Part shown: positions 11,857 to 25,219 of the stretch, in pieces
Numbering within the stretch: position 1 is the first letter of the stretch
Layout: every line of letters starts with the position of its first letter
The notes under the pieces: generated by a model
Databases searched by the model: none
Told to the model about the DNA's origin: nothing
Seen by the model: only the letters and a program-made list of their open reading frames with translations
From: Anarhynchus alexandrinus
Lineage: Eukaryota > Chordata > Aves > Charadriiformes > Charadriidae
Assembly (NCBI GenBank): GCA_008711295.1
Contig: VUYV01000004.1
Span: 2,763,129 to 2,827,128, forward strand
DNA: 64,000 nucleotides
Reading direction: 5' to 3'
Made by a program: the position numbers and the translations under genes

Positions 11857-13300
11857 CAGGAGTTTTGAAACCTTTGGGAGCAAAACCTCCATCCCAGCTT
11901 TTTCGCTCATTAGTTGATTAAGTTGGACAGTTACAGGTGCATCAAGACAGACAAGTATTCCATCTCAGTGTTAGATAACGCATGGACTTCACTGGTGCGA
12001 GGTGGTATTTTCTTAACTATTGTAAATATGACACTGCAGTATATCTGGTGTTTCTTGTGAAACCTTTATTTTTTTCCTGGGGGCTGAACGGTTCCAAACC
12101 TCTGTCTTTTCTTCTTACCTTGGAGTGGACGATTTTTGCCACTCTAGCCCTTGCTATCTCTGCTCAGTACATTTTTGTGCAGGCTTTCAGACCTGGAAAA
12201 CTGAACTCTTGTGTCAACACAACACTGTACCTAGGAATAACTCACTGTCCTGAGCGGGAGGGCAAATCCGCACAGATATGCTGCAATTCTGACATTGCTC
12301 AGGCACTGCTGTGGCCTGTGATACCATTTCTTTGAGTCACGCTGTGGCATAGCTGTGTGCCCCGAGGTGCTGGCACAGCTTGGTTCTGAATTAGGAGCAC
12401 ACCAAGAGAAATGTGGCTCTGTTCAACACACACGAAAGATGCGGTGGGCTTCTTCCCTTGGGTGCTATTCAGATTATGGTTCCTACCCCATCTTCTTAAA
12501 CCAAACCATGAACTGTTGACTCATTGGGTTGGAAGAAATTACTCCGCTTAAGTTTGTTTCGTGTGATAGCTGATTCCCAGTGAAGACTGAATCTAGAAAG
12601 TTATCCATTTGATTTCTTCTCAATTTTTTCGTGGGGAAAAATATGGAGGCAGTATCTCTAGGGCCTGTGGATCGCTGTCTGTGACTGAAGAGCTAAAATA
12701 AGAGACAGTGATGTGTACCACAGTTCTAAGTGGTTTGATGTTGTATCAGACTGTTTGTGGCAAAACATTCCTGTTATATAGCATTTCAGAGACTCCCAGT
12801 TCTCTCCCTACCTAGGTTTTCAATCAGCCACTCTCTAAGTGTGAAACAAGAAACCGGAAAGCACTTTCTTTTGGAGCTGTTGACGCTGTGAGTTTGAAAT
12901 CAAAATAGACTCAGTGGAAGTTAAACTGTTTGCTTGGGCATTTCTTAACCAGGCAGACCGATCGCACCAGTGTTTTCAAGAGGAAGAGCCCTTTTGAATG
13001 TCACAACCTTCTCAGTGGAAGAAATTTTTTCCAGGTTGTTCAGTTTTAGGCTTAGCTAGATACTGGGATGAGAATGAAGAACATAAATTTTTACTGAGCA
13101 TAAGACAACCGTATTGCTTGTCTGGGACTTTGCATCAGAGATGTTCAAAAGTAAAGGTAATCTCAGTGCCTGAGGCTCTTCTGTAGTCCTTGTACTTACA
13201 ATGCTTATCACTCCTCTGCCCTAAAGCTCTTTACTAATACTGGCTGAAAGACTGCAACACAGCTCTGAGGTCACGGAGGAAAACTCTGCCTATAGGAACG

Positions 13301-13350
13301 GGGGGGGAACTGAGGCAGAGAAATGCCTAAAGCAGAAGAGATATCAAGAG
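13301..13350 (-). mobile_element. Probable MIR-type SINE fragment
   Basis: 'ggggaactgaggcagagaaa' followed by 'tgcctaaagcag' resembles the reverse complement of the MIR core ('gaaactgaggcacagagaggttaag...'). An eight-G run immediately precedes it (13300-13307). The match is short, so the call is moderate; a chance match cannot be excluded. Confidence 0.45.
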
Positions 13351-13734
13351 CTCTGTATCTTTGACTCTTAGAGCAGAGGTTCAAAGGCCTAAGATGTACT
13401 AGTGGGAAGTTTTAAATTCGTCCAGTCTCTCCAAGATGCATGTGTCTAAGTTAGGGTCCGCTTGTCTGTCTTTGCAGTGATATTAGCCAAAGAACCAGTC
13501 TGGCATCCCCTCACAGTTATTTAATGTGCCTTGGAAACAAGCTCTGTTGAATTTGTGGAATTTTAAGTCTGCACCCACCATGCTTTTTAACACCAGTGTT
13601 GCTAATTTTCACAATTTCCTAAGGAATTTCAGTCATCTCAGTGATTATTTTTTATAAAGGCATCCCCTGCTGCAGTTGTGGGATAGCAGGAGGATTGCAA
13701 CTTCCTGTTATAAAATGAAGTTTTGAGCCCTTGT

Positions 13735-13785
13735 ATTTACAGAGGAAACTCAGAGAAATTACCCCAAGAATTTGACTTGAAAGGA
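13735..13785 (-). mobile_element. Probable MIR-type SINE fragment
   Basis: 'tttacagaggaaactcagag' followed by 'aaattaccccaagaatttga' parallels the reversed MIR core (a 'tttacagatgaggaaactgaggcacagag' block, then 'ttaag..cttgcccaag'). It has lost a few bases in the middle. It lies only ~400 bp from another MIR-like block in the same orientation, so the two could be parts of one element split by intervening sequence. Confidence 0.5.
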
Positions 13786-14521
13786 CAGACTCGAAAGTGG
13801 AGAACTTGGAAGGAAATAAAAAGAACTCCATTTCTCATGAGTTCAGGGTTCCCAGATCATTGCGTTTTGAACGGTTGAGATTAGCAATATTTTAAAAAAT
13901 GTCTGTGGGTTTTGGGTGCCTCTATTTTAGGCCACCCCCTGTGAAACACTTTACAGGAACATGTGCACTCATGCCATGATTTCAATTTTATTAGAAAAAC
14001 AGCAATACCAGAAGAAAATATCTCGCCCAAGGCATATTCCATATGTTACTTCTCAGTGCTTTATTTTTCAGGCCTGCAAGAGACGAATGCACTTATTCCA
14101 TTAATAAAGCCTGTGACTTAAAGTGCAGTTCTACCCTGGAAAAAATAGAAATGTGAGGTTCTAAGTTCATTTTCCATCAATAGCTTCTACATTAAATTTG
14201 TTCAGATTACAAATGAAAAGGTGGTGTTATTTTTCAGACTGTGTGCCCGTAGGCCTCAGCCTTGTCTGTGAAAGCAGCCTTTTCATTCTCATATGGAAAT
14301 CACAATAAAGAAGGCACAGATCAGCTCACATGCTTCGTTCCACCTCTGCAAGGTGACTTCATATGTTTGTAAGGTTCACATTATTTACTGCTGCTACGAA
14401 GCCTCATTTAACATGTATATAAAGGGCAAATCCTAATAATTAATATATACTATGAATATTCAGCTAAGGGAATAAAAATATTATTTTCCTGTTTTTTCCC
14501 CTCATTCAACTCCATTTGTAA

Positions 14522-14554
14522 AAATTTTATAAATGTAGAAATTTTATAAATGTA
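14522..14554. repeat. 17-bp tandem repeat, two copies
   Basis: 'aaattttataaatgta' occurs twice without mismatch (14522-14537 and 14539-14554), separated by one G. The wider stretch is nearly pure A/T. Confidence 0.9.
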
Positions 14555-17500
14555 TAAATACAATAATTTTAGTATTATAAAAACCCCTCTCCCATCCAGT
14601 AATGATTTCATAACCTCCCAGTTCTCAACTCTCTGCCTTATCACTAAAAATTAAATCTCCCCACTACCATTCACATGATGGATTTATTGCCTTCGTGTAC
14701 CTCGCATTACCCTTGGTATTACTGCAGCTCAGCTCACAGTCCTGGTTTTTACCAGAAGCTTTAGACAAATGTCATTAGCCAGCAGAGGATCTGGCATGCA
14801 CTGGGGAAGATGCATTCATCCTGGGGCCTTAAGCTTTGCGCATAGCAGAGGTATAAATAAAAAATAGGTCATTGGTCTTCCAAATGCCACCCTTGCACTG
14901 GGAAATTCCAACCGGAAGGGCTGCACAAAAAGGCAAAAATAAGCATCTCTTTTCAAGAAATTCCAAAGTACCAAGGAGTTTTCAGGGGTCAATGTGGAAA
15001 GTCATCATTTTGGGGGGAAGAAGGAGTAGAAGCCGGTGGCAGGGGGTAGTGTTTGTTTTGTGAATGACTTGCAGCAAAATCTTTTTTAAAATCTCCAATA
15101 TAATAGGGTTAGCAGGGCAAAGGTTCTTAAAAATTAGTAAAATTGGATTGAGGGAGCAGGTTGGTGGTGAAAGACTAAATGAGATGACAACTAAAAGCAT
15201 ACTTTAGTAGCTGTATTTCAGCCGGCTGATGAAGAAGCCAATCCACAGCCAGTCCACCCCTCTATCTCTGATGTATCTACTTGGTGCTGGGGAAGGTGTC
15301 CTAAATTTACGTACCCAGTGTTACTTCTGGGAGATTTTTCGGATACTTTCCACTACTACTTTTCAGTAAGAATAATTAACCATTTGAAATAGTCTGTCTC
15401 ATCTTCTTTTGCTACTATTTATATGCTGAAAGGATGGCCTTAAAGTATCATAAAAAGGGGGAAAATGACCGACCAGCATATGACATAAAATGAAGTCACA
15501 AATGATCTTGTGGACTGGCATACTGCTGTGGATAGTTCAGTATTACAACGTAGCAATATTGGTTTGTTGCAAGGCTGGCACACTTTCTGCATATTAACTG
15601 CGTGGGAGCTTTGCTCCATATGATGCAACTGTACTGTTAATATTTATTCAGCCTAGTGGTTCTCCCTGATGAAAATTAGCACCCACTTTCCCTGCCAGTG
15701 ACAGAAACAACAGGTCTATGGGATTGTGATATATTTTCAGCTCCATGTGCAAACAGGTCATACCTGAACCTTGAGTAATTTGATCCAAGCAAAATGAGGG
15801 CTCTTCCAGCTATTTATGGTGGGAATTTTTCCCTCGCTTTTCCCTTTAACAAACTCTTTTGGGGTATAATCTCTCTAATAATGCATTAGTACGACAGCAT
15901 AGCAAGGCTTCTAGCTCTTCTCTTGAGGCTGCTATTTCTGCTAATAATAATGATATGGTCCAATTTCCAGTCTCATTTGGGTTGCCTCTTCACCTCTGTG
16001 TTTGCTAGAAGTATGCTCACACTGACATGGTTGCATTTATGTTAAACTCAGCACTGTGAGCATTAAAGCAGAGCATCGACTGGGTGCATATGAGCTAGCT
16101 TTGGTGCAGAAGTAGTATAATTGCATTTACGTGATGTTTTATGAAATAGTAGATGTTGCTGAGAGCTAATAAGCATCCCCAGCAGCAAGTTCACAGAGAC
16201 ACGTGGAGTGGAGCAGGGGAGTAGAAGACCTACTGATAGATGTAGAGAAGGTACTGTAATTTTAAGGGAGTTTAGGTACTAAAGGCCTGACCTGACTATC
16301 ACCCACAGCATGGTAGAATCAGAGCTGGCCCTGAATTCTGTCTGCATGAAACTTATGTCACTGAGAGAAGACTTAGTACCTGATGACCAGTCTTGTCCCC
16401 TTTCAAGTCAGTAACATGAGCTGTGTCAGGCCTAAAGGACAGAAGATCGAGAACATCTATGTCTCGTTTGACTGAAATATGTGTTGAATTTCGTAGAAAG
16501 ATCTCAGAGACTTAGTAATTTGTCTCTCCCCTGGGATACTCCAAGTGTGAAAGTGTCTGCTGCTCACAAAAAAAATAAATGTATAATTGCATGACCAGCT
16601 GATGAAATCAAAGTGAAATTGCTGGCAGCCTTCTTCCTGCCCTCCCTGTGTTTTTCTAGCATTAACATTCTAGCTTTGTCACCTCTGATCAGGGGAAGAT
16701 AAATCCTTCCTTTTGTAAGGAGCAGAAACACTTTCCCTCAGTACATAGAATAATGGCCTCTTCTGTATATTATTCATATTCCTCTCTTTGTACTTGTCAT
16801 TTCTCTATATCCTTGGTTGTTGTATACCCCATAACTCTTAGTGGTTTTATCTAAGGCCTTTCAAATAAGGAAGTGGATGGCTTAGGAGATGGGTAGAGGT
16901 TTGCTAAGGCATTAAATATTCTGGCATATGCAATGTGCAAGTCCAGTGGCACCACCCCCCGTGGCTGCTGAGCAACCTCATCAGCTTTCTGGTAGATAGG
17001 GGCCAGTGCTAAAACATCCCTCGCAATGACAGGCTGGACGTTACTATAACAAGAGGAGGCCTGTAGACAAAGTTTTTCTCACCTATTTCTAGAAATACTC
17101 TGCAGAACAGCACAGAAATGGAGTCGAGGATCGCTGTAAGCCCACGCTGCTTTTCTTTGGTCTTTGGCCCAAAAAAGAACGTGCAGCAACTTTGCCAGTC
17201 CAGAGCATCTGAAAGTGGTGAATCAGGTGTCCCCAAATTAGAAGGCAGAGGCAGGAGGATGTATAACTATATTATAATAAATATATTAGTGCTCTTTTTT
17301 GTTCAGTGACTGCTGTTTGAACCACGATAATGTACTCATGACATTTCCAACCTTATCTCCACAGCCTAAGACTCTTGTCTCCAGAGATGGCTTTAACTAT
17401 AAACAGAAATTGCATGGGAGTTTGGAGAACTTAAGAGGGCACGATCGAGGTTCTGTAGTCTGATTGCAGGGGATGCTCTGTGTGTGTGTTCACCTATCCG

Positions 17501-18136
17501 TGCATGGGCTTGTTTATCCAACATTTCATTTGGAATGTTATTAGTTTGATAGAGACAGCGTTGGGAGTAGCTGCTTCAGCATTTTCAGAAAGCAAATCCT
17601 TTGTTGCTGCTGAAGCCTGTGCAACCCTAAATCAGGTGCTTGTGTTCTGCCCTGTCATGTGCTATTTAGGTCTAGTGCTTTTCTGCTGCATCAAGCTGAA
17701 ACAAAATGATTTTCATCCCTGCAGTTAGTAGCTGGCTGCAGTTGGATGAATTGAAATGACTTTTGGGGAGAGTCATCGAGGGGAAAAAAAAGACTCCCCA
17801 GGAGATGATAAAGCGAATGTGATTTATGCTGATTTGTAATCCTCACAAAGAGAAGGAATAAACACAATTTGAGTTACAAATGTATCAATCTATTTCATCT
17901 TGTGGGTGTTTTTTCTTGTTTTAAGTATATCATGACCTTAATATCTGCATCCAGGAACAAGCTGTTGCCCCTGGCTTTCACCGACAGCTGGTTTTCTTTT
18001 GATACATCCCAGAATCTTCCCGCTGATTCCTGCAATATGTCAAAGGAGCTCAGCAGTTTGTTGACCTCTCAAGACTTCACTCTCTTCATTATGGCTTCAA
18101 GAGTCCACAGTTGTCCTCAAGTGCAGGCTCAGCCTC

Positions 18137-18153
18137 AAAAAAAAAAAAAAAAA
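18137..18153 (+). repeat. A17 homopolymer
   Basis: Seventeen consecutive A on the plus strand. No recognisable SINE or LINE body precedes it, so it is treated as a simple repeat rather than a retroposon tail. Confidence 0.9.
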
Positions 18154-19340
18154 GGGTCCTTCAAAGGTGAAATGGCTGATGATAGCCCAAGGGAACAGTT
18201 GTCCTTGGGCATGTTCAGCAATGGTTGTTGAGATAATATTGGTGACCTAAATGGGCCTGGCAAATTAAAGGTGTAAAACCTGGTCCTGTAACTGTACAGC
18301 TATAAAGAGAAGGCTTGTGGTTTCTAATGCACAGACATCTGCCCGCTCAAACTTTTCAGCCTATTGAAAAGGGCAAACAGTGCCTTGTTTAAAAAAGTGT
18401 CAAGTCATGTTTTTATTTTGATTGCAGTTCCCTTTCTTTCTTGCTGGTGAGTTTCTATAGGAAAAGCCCTTACTTTGATAGTCTGTAATTAGTATTAAAG
18501 ATGGCTTTGGCAGCCCTCTGTAGGCAGAGAAGGCAGAGTTGGTTGAGATGCTCTGCAGCAGTAATTGCTGTTACAATTAGATACTTGAGCCTGGAGTAAG
18601 ACAAACCAAACACACAAAAGGGAAAGCAACTTCCAAGTGAATTGCTGCCTGAGCTCTTGTACCTAATCCTTTGGTGTAAGTCCTACAGCTGGACAGGCTC
18701 ATTTCTCTTAGAGCTGATGCTTATTCCTGGTTTTCTATAACAGGAATTGGACACCACTTACCTAATGTGGAAAGACTTTAAGGGGCTCCCTTTGTTGGAA
18801 TATATTAGTCAAGGCTATTTAAATCCAGCCAAGAGAAGTCAGCTTTCTGACAGTGTATCCCAAAGCCAGAAACAGGGTGACCCAAAGAGGAGCAGGTAAC
18901 TGATTAGGAGGGACAGCAGGCGTAATCATGAGGTGGAGATATAGTTTCTCCACTAAGAAATTGTGTAGGAGTTGAAAGAAATTTTTCATTTAACTTAGCA
19001 AATGCTTTTGGACATGAAAACTTCCCAAAGAGGACCCCCCATTGTCTGTGTTTTTATCATCTGGCAGCCGCAATGAATTGGCCGTGAGTCCCTGCTTATT
19101 GAAAACAACTGTATTTTTTTTTTTTTGGCATTACGTTTCTTTTGGAGAACAAAATAAAATAAAAGAAATGCCTTTGCACTGTGATGTGACACAACTGCAA
19201 GCTGAGGTCAGACAAATAAGCTGAAGATCTAGAACTGGATTCAGGGTGCCCTTTCAATGCAGGTAAAGGAGAGCAGGGATGGATGGGTTGGAATTTGAAC
19301 TGGAATTCAGTGGTGACTTGGCTGGTTTAGTCAAATTTTT

Positions 19341-19463
19341 AAATGAAAGAGGAAGGTTAAAATAAATGTGAGAGAAGTGAAAAAGGAGTGTATACAAAGC
19401 CAAGAGAAAGCAAACATGGAGGGAAAGACAAGGAAAAGACGAAATGGAGAGAAATGAGAAGAT
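19341..19463 (+). repeat. Purine-rich tract
   Basis: About 120 bases are dominated by A and G on the plus strand (GAGAGAAG, GGAGGGAAAGA, GGAGAGAAATGAGAAG), with scattered pyrimidines. No unit repeats cleanly. The complementary strand is pyrimidine-rich, which explains the C/T-rich apparent open frames there. No coding signal. Confidence 0.75.
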
Positions 19464-22400
19464 TTTGTATATGAAATGCTCTGTGTGTGTATCTGTGGAC
19501 AAGTGTATACATGCACATACAAGGTAAAACCCACCAGGTTTTGAAGTATTTCTTAATGATTAGAAAATTCTCTGTCTCTCCACTCAGTCACATCTGGAAA
19601 AAGAGAAATATTGGTTTAAATTGCAAAAGAGGCTGCAGAAGGATGAGGGTAGTTTTCTACATAGCTTGAACTCCCTGAGCAACATCCCATCCGTAATTTA
19701 TTAGTGTTGCTTTCTGGCTGCTGAGCCGCATGAGCTTCCATCATGTGCCCTGCCTGCTGAGAGTGCCCACTGGCCCCGGCAGGCCAGGTGGTGACCCTGT
19801 GGAAACCCATGTGTGCTTTATGCATCTGATCCAAGGCCCTTGAGGTCAGCAGAAGTATTTTTGCTGACTTACTGCAGTCTCAGAGGCTTCAGTTGTGTAC
19901 CTAAATACACAAACTACCAGCAATTGCCTCAGGGCACAAGGATTTGTGCTATTGCTGGGGAAACTTAAAGCATGAAAGAACCCAATTTGGAGGCTGTAGT
20001 ACAGATCACTGCCAGCGTTTACTGGATTAAGACTCAATTCAAACATAAAAGCTAGCAGTTCTGTCTGCTGTATCCCCCTAGACCATCTTTGTAGCATTTC
20101 TATCACAGTCTTGCATGCAGATTACAACACAAGGTGTGCTTGTTCTGAAACAAAATCCAGAGTAGCAGCATTGTTAGCGTGCCTAAAAGTGACTAAATGC
20201 AAGTGTGGGGATTATAATGAGTAAAGCAAGAACCATTACCAAATATTGGAGTCGTGGTATGAGGGATATAAAAGAAACATGTTGCCATAATTCTTGTTTT
20301 ATTCTACAGTTATCTATCTTAGCAGTCTTTATTCTTTGTTGATTGCAGTTTTGGCACTCATCTGTGCCAAACGTTTGCCCCTGCTTGGTGCTGCTGAGTA
20401 CTTCAAAGAGAGAGGGAGAGGAGGCAGGACTAAATGGATGAAGCCCATGTTATTGTAGCACCCACAGAGTCAGCAAACTCCCTGCTGTGTGGAGGGAGTT
20501 CTCTCCAGGGAAGTGGTAAAATGCTCCATCCTTGAGTCAACTTAAATTAGACTAATTAGAGTACAAACGAGACAGTGCTGCATCTTGGGAATGAACCACC
20601 TGATAAGTCGTCTTTTCTTTCATCGCTTGCACAAATACCTAGTATAGTACATAACAATTGACACAAGTATTTAACTGAATGGCTCCTCTCTTTCTCGATG
20701 TTTTAAGGACACCTGCCCCTTCCTCTTTCTAGCAGTTGATCTCAGCAATATTGTGTTTCTCTAAGGGAAAAGGAAACACAACCTTCATAGCTGCATGGCT
20801 GATGGCAAAATTGTATTCATAACAGCTGCCGAAGGGGGAGTGCGGATGGGATTAAAACCACAAAGGGACTGCACGGGAAGATTACTTCATAAAGTCACTT
20901 GGGGTCTAAGTAATAATCCTAATAACCACTGCAAACAGTAAGTATTTTCCTCAGCACTGCTATTGCTCTGCCAGCTGGGGGAATGTCACAAATATGCAGC
21001 TTAGAGATTTTTTATTTTTTTTTAATAATAAAACCTGCATGTAGTAAGGAATATAATCTCAAAGCATTTACTTATCTAAAGAGTGTCTCTGGTCCTATAA
21101 AATAGATCCGTGGAGACGATGGTCTTGTATTTAGCATGTGCGGCTGAATCGGCACTCTGGATTCACCCTAGTAGGGTTTTTTGTTTACTCAACATGCATC
21201 TCTGTCCCTCTCTTCTGCCTCTGTCTGCAAGCATGTGTTGGTGTGAGACAGATGCTTATGCCAGCTCACTTTTCAACAGACAGCAGAGCAGACAGCATGG
21301 TGTCCAATGTTTCCTTGTATAAGGAGTTTATAAATGAGTGTTCACTCAGATACTGATCCTGTACCAAAGACTTTTCAGGGACTTCACCTAGACGTGATTA
21401 TTCATCAACTTCTTTCAGTTCCTTGTGGAGTCTATGAGATTGATCTTTGACTTGTACCCATTGGTTATTTTGAGTTTCAAATTGTAAAAGAGCGTTTCTA
21501 CTTATTCACTCTTTAAGGAAATGGAAAGTCACAAAAAAACTGCAAACCCATACTGTCCCCTGCTTAGCATGAGGAGCACAACAGGTTTAAAGCGCTGCTG
21601 TAAACACCTCTCAGGCACTCTAAGACTTTGGTCTTCTCAGTAAGAGCGTCCCCTGCATTTCTTTTGAACCCAAATTTTTTGCTGATTCCATGAATAACAG
21701 GTAAATGGCAGTGAAAAGGGGGTTGAAAAGAGCAGTCTTTTCTCTTGTGTTTTTGTGCTCCCAAATTATATGTTCCCATTTGCTGATTAATACTTATACT
21801 GTGAACTCTGATGAGAAGGAAGTCTTTCTGTACCATACCTGGATAGTGCTTATCACAAGGGCGTCTCCAGCCTTCCTAACGGGAATGGATTTTTGTATTT
21901 TGGGATGCCAACCTCAAGTGTTACAAAAACATTAAGGATTACAAAGAGAACAAATACGGAGTTCTTGTTACTGAAAACAATTACTCTTCTGCTTTTAGTT
22001 TTCCCTATTCTTTATTTCTTAATATAGCTGTAAGGATTCCTTCCAAATGACTGTAGGTGCTGAGGCTTGGAAAAAAAAATAATATCTAAACCCTGCAATA
22101 CTTCACATAAAATTGTGGGAGTTAGTGACAAGTGCTTTGTCCAAAGGAATTCTTGATGCTTAACTTGGGGAGTTAAGAAAAAGAAGGTATGTGCTGCACT
22201 GGACTTATTTGGTGCGTGATTTTGCTTTTTTCTACTTTGGATCATCTTGTCTCCTATCTTGTTACTGCTCTGATAATTCATGCATGTTAACAGTGGTTTT
22301 GCCTCCTAACTGGGTCCATAAATGCAATTAGCCAAGGCAGAGCTTCTGGTAGCCATTGCAAGATCTCACTATGTATTGAGCTCTTGTGAGCTTGCTTCAG

Positions 22401-22960
22401 GTTTAAATACTCAACCCAACCCAGTGGATTTGTGAACCCCTCAGTAATATCTGCGCTGAAATGCGATTGTTTCTCTGAAAACAGGATGAGCTGGAGTTAA
22501 ATGCAGTAGCAGCTCCGTGACAGCTTCTGTGAACGTCAGGAGTTTACAGTGTTTATCTTTGCTGGAGGCAGAATGTTAGCAGGTTGTAAATTCAGATTGG
22601 GTTTCCTCTCAGCTTGGAAGACAAATCCAGATTCTCTGTGTTGTGTAGATCCCTCCTGCTTTTATTTATATTTTTTTTTCCTTCTGCCTTTCCTGTAATC
22701 CCTTAACTAGTGCTATTAACATTCAGTGCTGAAGAAATTAGTTTTGCCGTGAGATATATTAGGATGTTAAATGACTGTGTCTGTGCCTTAAGTAGTAGTA
22801 TCCAAGCATCACAGAAAGCATCTCTTTCTCCTTTTCTTTTAAAATAAATAATGGGTTACCTGACACCACAAGAGGACTGGTAATGGTAACAAAGAGTTAA
22901 CCACAGAAATTGGTCCAAACCAAAGAACTCTGTCAGTGCAAAAATCCAAAGCACATTGGA

Positions 22961-23000
22961 TTTCTTTTTTTGGAAAAAAAAAAAAAGAAAAAAGAAAAAT
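22961..23000. repeat. T-run followed by long A-run, self-complementary
   Basis: A T-rich run interrupted by one C is followed after GG by thirteen A, then G-interrupted A runs. The two halves are complementary over about ten bases, so a hairpin could form. Most simply a low-complexity tract. Confidence 0.8.
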
Positions 23001-23404
23001 ACAGCTGACAGCATCAACCTCGTGCCTTGCAGCTGAGCTCTTCAAAGCTTCCTAAGGGATATGAAGCACCTATTCCAATTGAAATAAAAGACAGCTGATT
23101 TTCCTAGGGTCTCAGGGAATTTCAGTTATGTAAGAAACACTACAAAAGAACAGCCCCTGAGCAATTTTGAATCACAGGATTCCTCACTGGCAATGAAAGG
23201 AATTTATATAATTTGGATGGACAGTGAAGTCACCAAAGTATGTGGTTTTGGGGAAGTCCAATTTGGCAGACAAAGGAGGTTTCAGAAATACTAAATCTGC
23301 CTCAGCTACTCGCAGAAGTACCTGCATTCAAGAAGCTTAAGCATTCTGGTTTGGAGATTCTTAAGGATTTGATTGCTGCATTTGCAAAGTAAAATATTTC
23401 AATC

Positions 23405-23421
23405 TTTTTTTTTTTTTTTTT
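23405..23421 (+). repeat. T17 homopolymer
   Basis: Seventeen consecutive T on the plus strand, with no element recognised on either side. Confidence 0.9.
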
Positions 23422-23845
23422 GACATGACATTTTTTTCGAGGTTGTTTCAAATAGACCAGTGTTCTAAGAAGTGAAAGGAAAAGGGGAAGCAGTGAAGAG
23501 CAAGGACTAAATACCTGGAGATTAGCTGTTTTGACATTTTAAAGGCTGTTTACCCTTTTTTACAAAAGCTGTTTCCTGAAGGCCTCTTCCGGATACTCCA
23601 TAAGAAAGAAAATGCCTGAAGGAGAAAGGGTACTCTGAGGAGCAAGATCTTGGCTTTTACTAATGATTAGCCCATGCTGTAAATCTAGAAATCAAAGAAA
23701 ACAAAATTCTTGCATGGATGGCCCTTTGAACTAGCCTTCTTAATGGGAACCAAGTCTGAATAACTACTATTGGCAGTAATTTATTACCTAATAAATTTAG
23801 TACCCAAACTCCCCAGTTGAGATGAGGCTTTCTTTTGCTGCTTAC

Positions 23846-23921
23846 CTGTGCATATGGCTTGTAAATGAAAACCTGTATAGCAAAGAGGTGGCCACATGAA
23901 GCAGAGCTGGAAATCTCCTTG
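23846..23921 (-). other. Candidate internal exon on minus strand
   Basis: Read on the minus strand, a very good pyrimidine tract ending 'gcctcccttctaccctag' is followed by 76 bases and a donor CACAG|GTAAGC. All three frames are open across the segment; the second reads KEISSSASCGHLFAIQVFIY and continues KPYAQ. This is the best pair of splice sites noticed in the window. The product is not recognised. Confidence 0.25.
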
Positions 23922-24646
23922 CTAGGGTAGAAGGGAGGCAAACAGGGTTCCAGCGGCTTGTGCGGAGTCATGCCGGAAGCCTGGAGCTGATACCTGATCC
24001 CCCATATTCCCTAAGCAGAGCTGTAGCCGCTTAATCACCGTTACTCTGTTCATGTATTCTGCAAGTTAAAGGAGCGTATTTGAAAGGTCAACACGGCTAA
24101 CCAGGTCATATTCTTCTGTTCTGCTTTCGGCTTCTCAACTAAGGCCAGCAACGAGGCTTTCAGTGAATATTGTTTTGCCAGGCAGATGTCTGTCCTGTTC
24201 ATTCAGAGCTCCGGTGAGATCTAGCAACTCATTTCACATAGAAAGATGAAAGGAAAAAGATTTACTTTATAAAACAAATCTTGCTTAATTGCTGTGGTTA
24301 GTCTCCTGCCTGGGTTTTATGGGTTCCTGCAGCTGGCTTTAATCTCCTGATTTACTCTGGGAACAAAGAAGGAAAGGAGTGAACTTAAATCATGGCAGGA
24401 AGAAGTTGAAATTTTTTTGGCAGAACACAGGAAGGTTAGAGACTTACTGTAAAGTGCAGCCCAGAAACAGGCCACCAGGAGAGGCTCCCTGGGTTTTGGG
24501 TGATACAGTAAAATAATTTCTTACAGTGTGACCTTTACAGTCAGTAATGTCAAGGGCTTCTACTAGTCTGGGCAACTAAGGGAGGATAAGCAAAGAGTGG
24601 CAAGAAACATTGAGGCTCCAGAGAAGACTGACCAAAAGGGGTCAGT

Positions 24647-24678
24647 ATTTGTTAAGTTGAAACACCAACTTGACAAAT
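24647..24678 (+). other. Imperfect hairpin, 13-bp stem, 6-nt loop
   Basis: The arm ATTTGTTAAGTTG (24647-24659) pairs with CAACTTGACAAAT (24666-24678) across the loop AAACAC. The only non-Watson-Crick position would be a U-G wobble in plus-strand RNA. Outward pairing weakens after one or two bases, so the stem is shorter than a normal miRNA precursor. Confidence 0.6.
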
Positions 24679-25146
24679 ATAAACAGCCGAGGATTTACAC
24701 GTGGAAACGCAGAGGATTTAGCACCAGGATGGTGAGGTGCGGCATACCCACGCTCAGCTTGTGTGACCCAGGGACTACCTTACAGATGAGCCAGTCCCCC
24801 CGCTTAGACTGAACCTGCATCTGTCTCTAATATTTATGTTTCAAATACTTCCTAAAGAAAAGTCTTCCGGCACAGCAGCTTGGACAACAGATGTGAGCTG
24901 AAGAGACTGTCTGTACAAAGCAGTGGTCACTGATCTAAACCCAGCCTGTGCTCAGATCAAAGTACAGCGTGTGGAGAATAGTGTGGCATTTATGAAGAGC
25001 ACAGAAGATGCAGAGCTAAGTATAACCCTCTGAAAACAAACAGTCTAACAGGAACCAGAAGGTTTAGCGTCTGGAAAACTATTCCAGATATTATGAAGCT
25101 CACTGATTGTAGGAATTTAGTACTGATTTGGCTTTTTATTCTTTAG

Positions 25147-25219
25147 TGCAGCCTTGTCTACCCTAGCCACTGTATAAAGTTCCTGTTGGAGTGCAGTTTG
25201 ACAATACTTCTGCCCCCAG
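25147..25219 (+). other. Candidate small exon
   Basis: The acceptor 'ggctttttattctttag' and donor CCCCCAG|GTAAGA bound 73 bases. Frame one is open (CSLVYPSHCIKFLLECSLTI then LLPP); the other two contain stops. The hydrophobic peptide is not recognised. Confidence 0.18.

Noticed and set aside
11982..12335. 117-codon plus frame with hydrophobic stretches
   Set aside because: The hydrophobic runs come from T-rich DNA; no signal peptide followed by a domain and no splice context.
16300..16360. Possible reversed MIR around 'atcagagctggccctgaatt'
   Set aside because: Only one block resembles MIR; the neighbouring core block is missing.
17869..18231. 120-codon plus frame containing a poly-lysine run
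   Set aside because: The lysines are the A17 homopolymer. No family resemblance in the rest.
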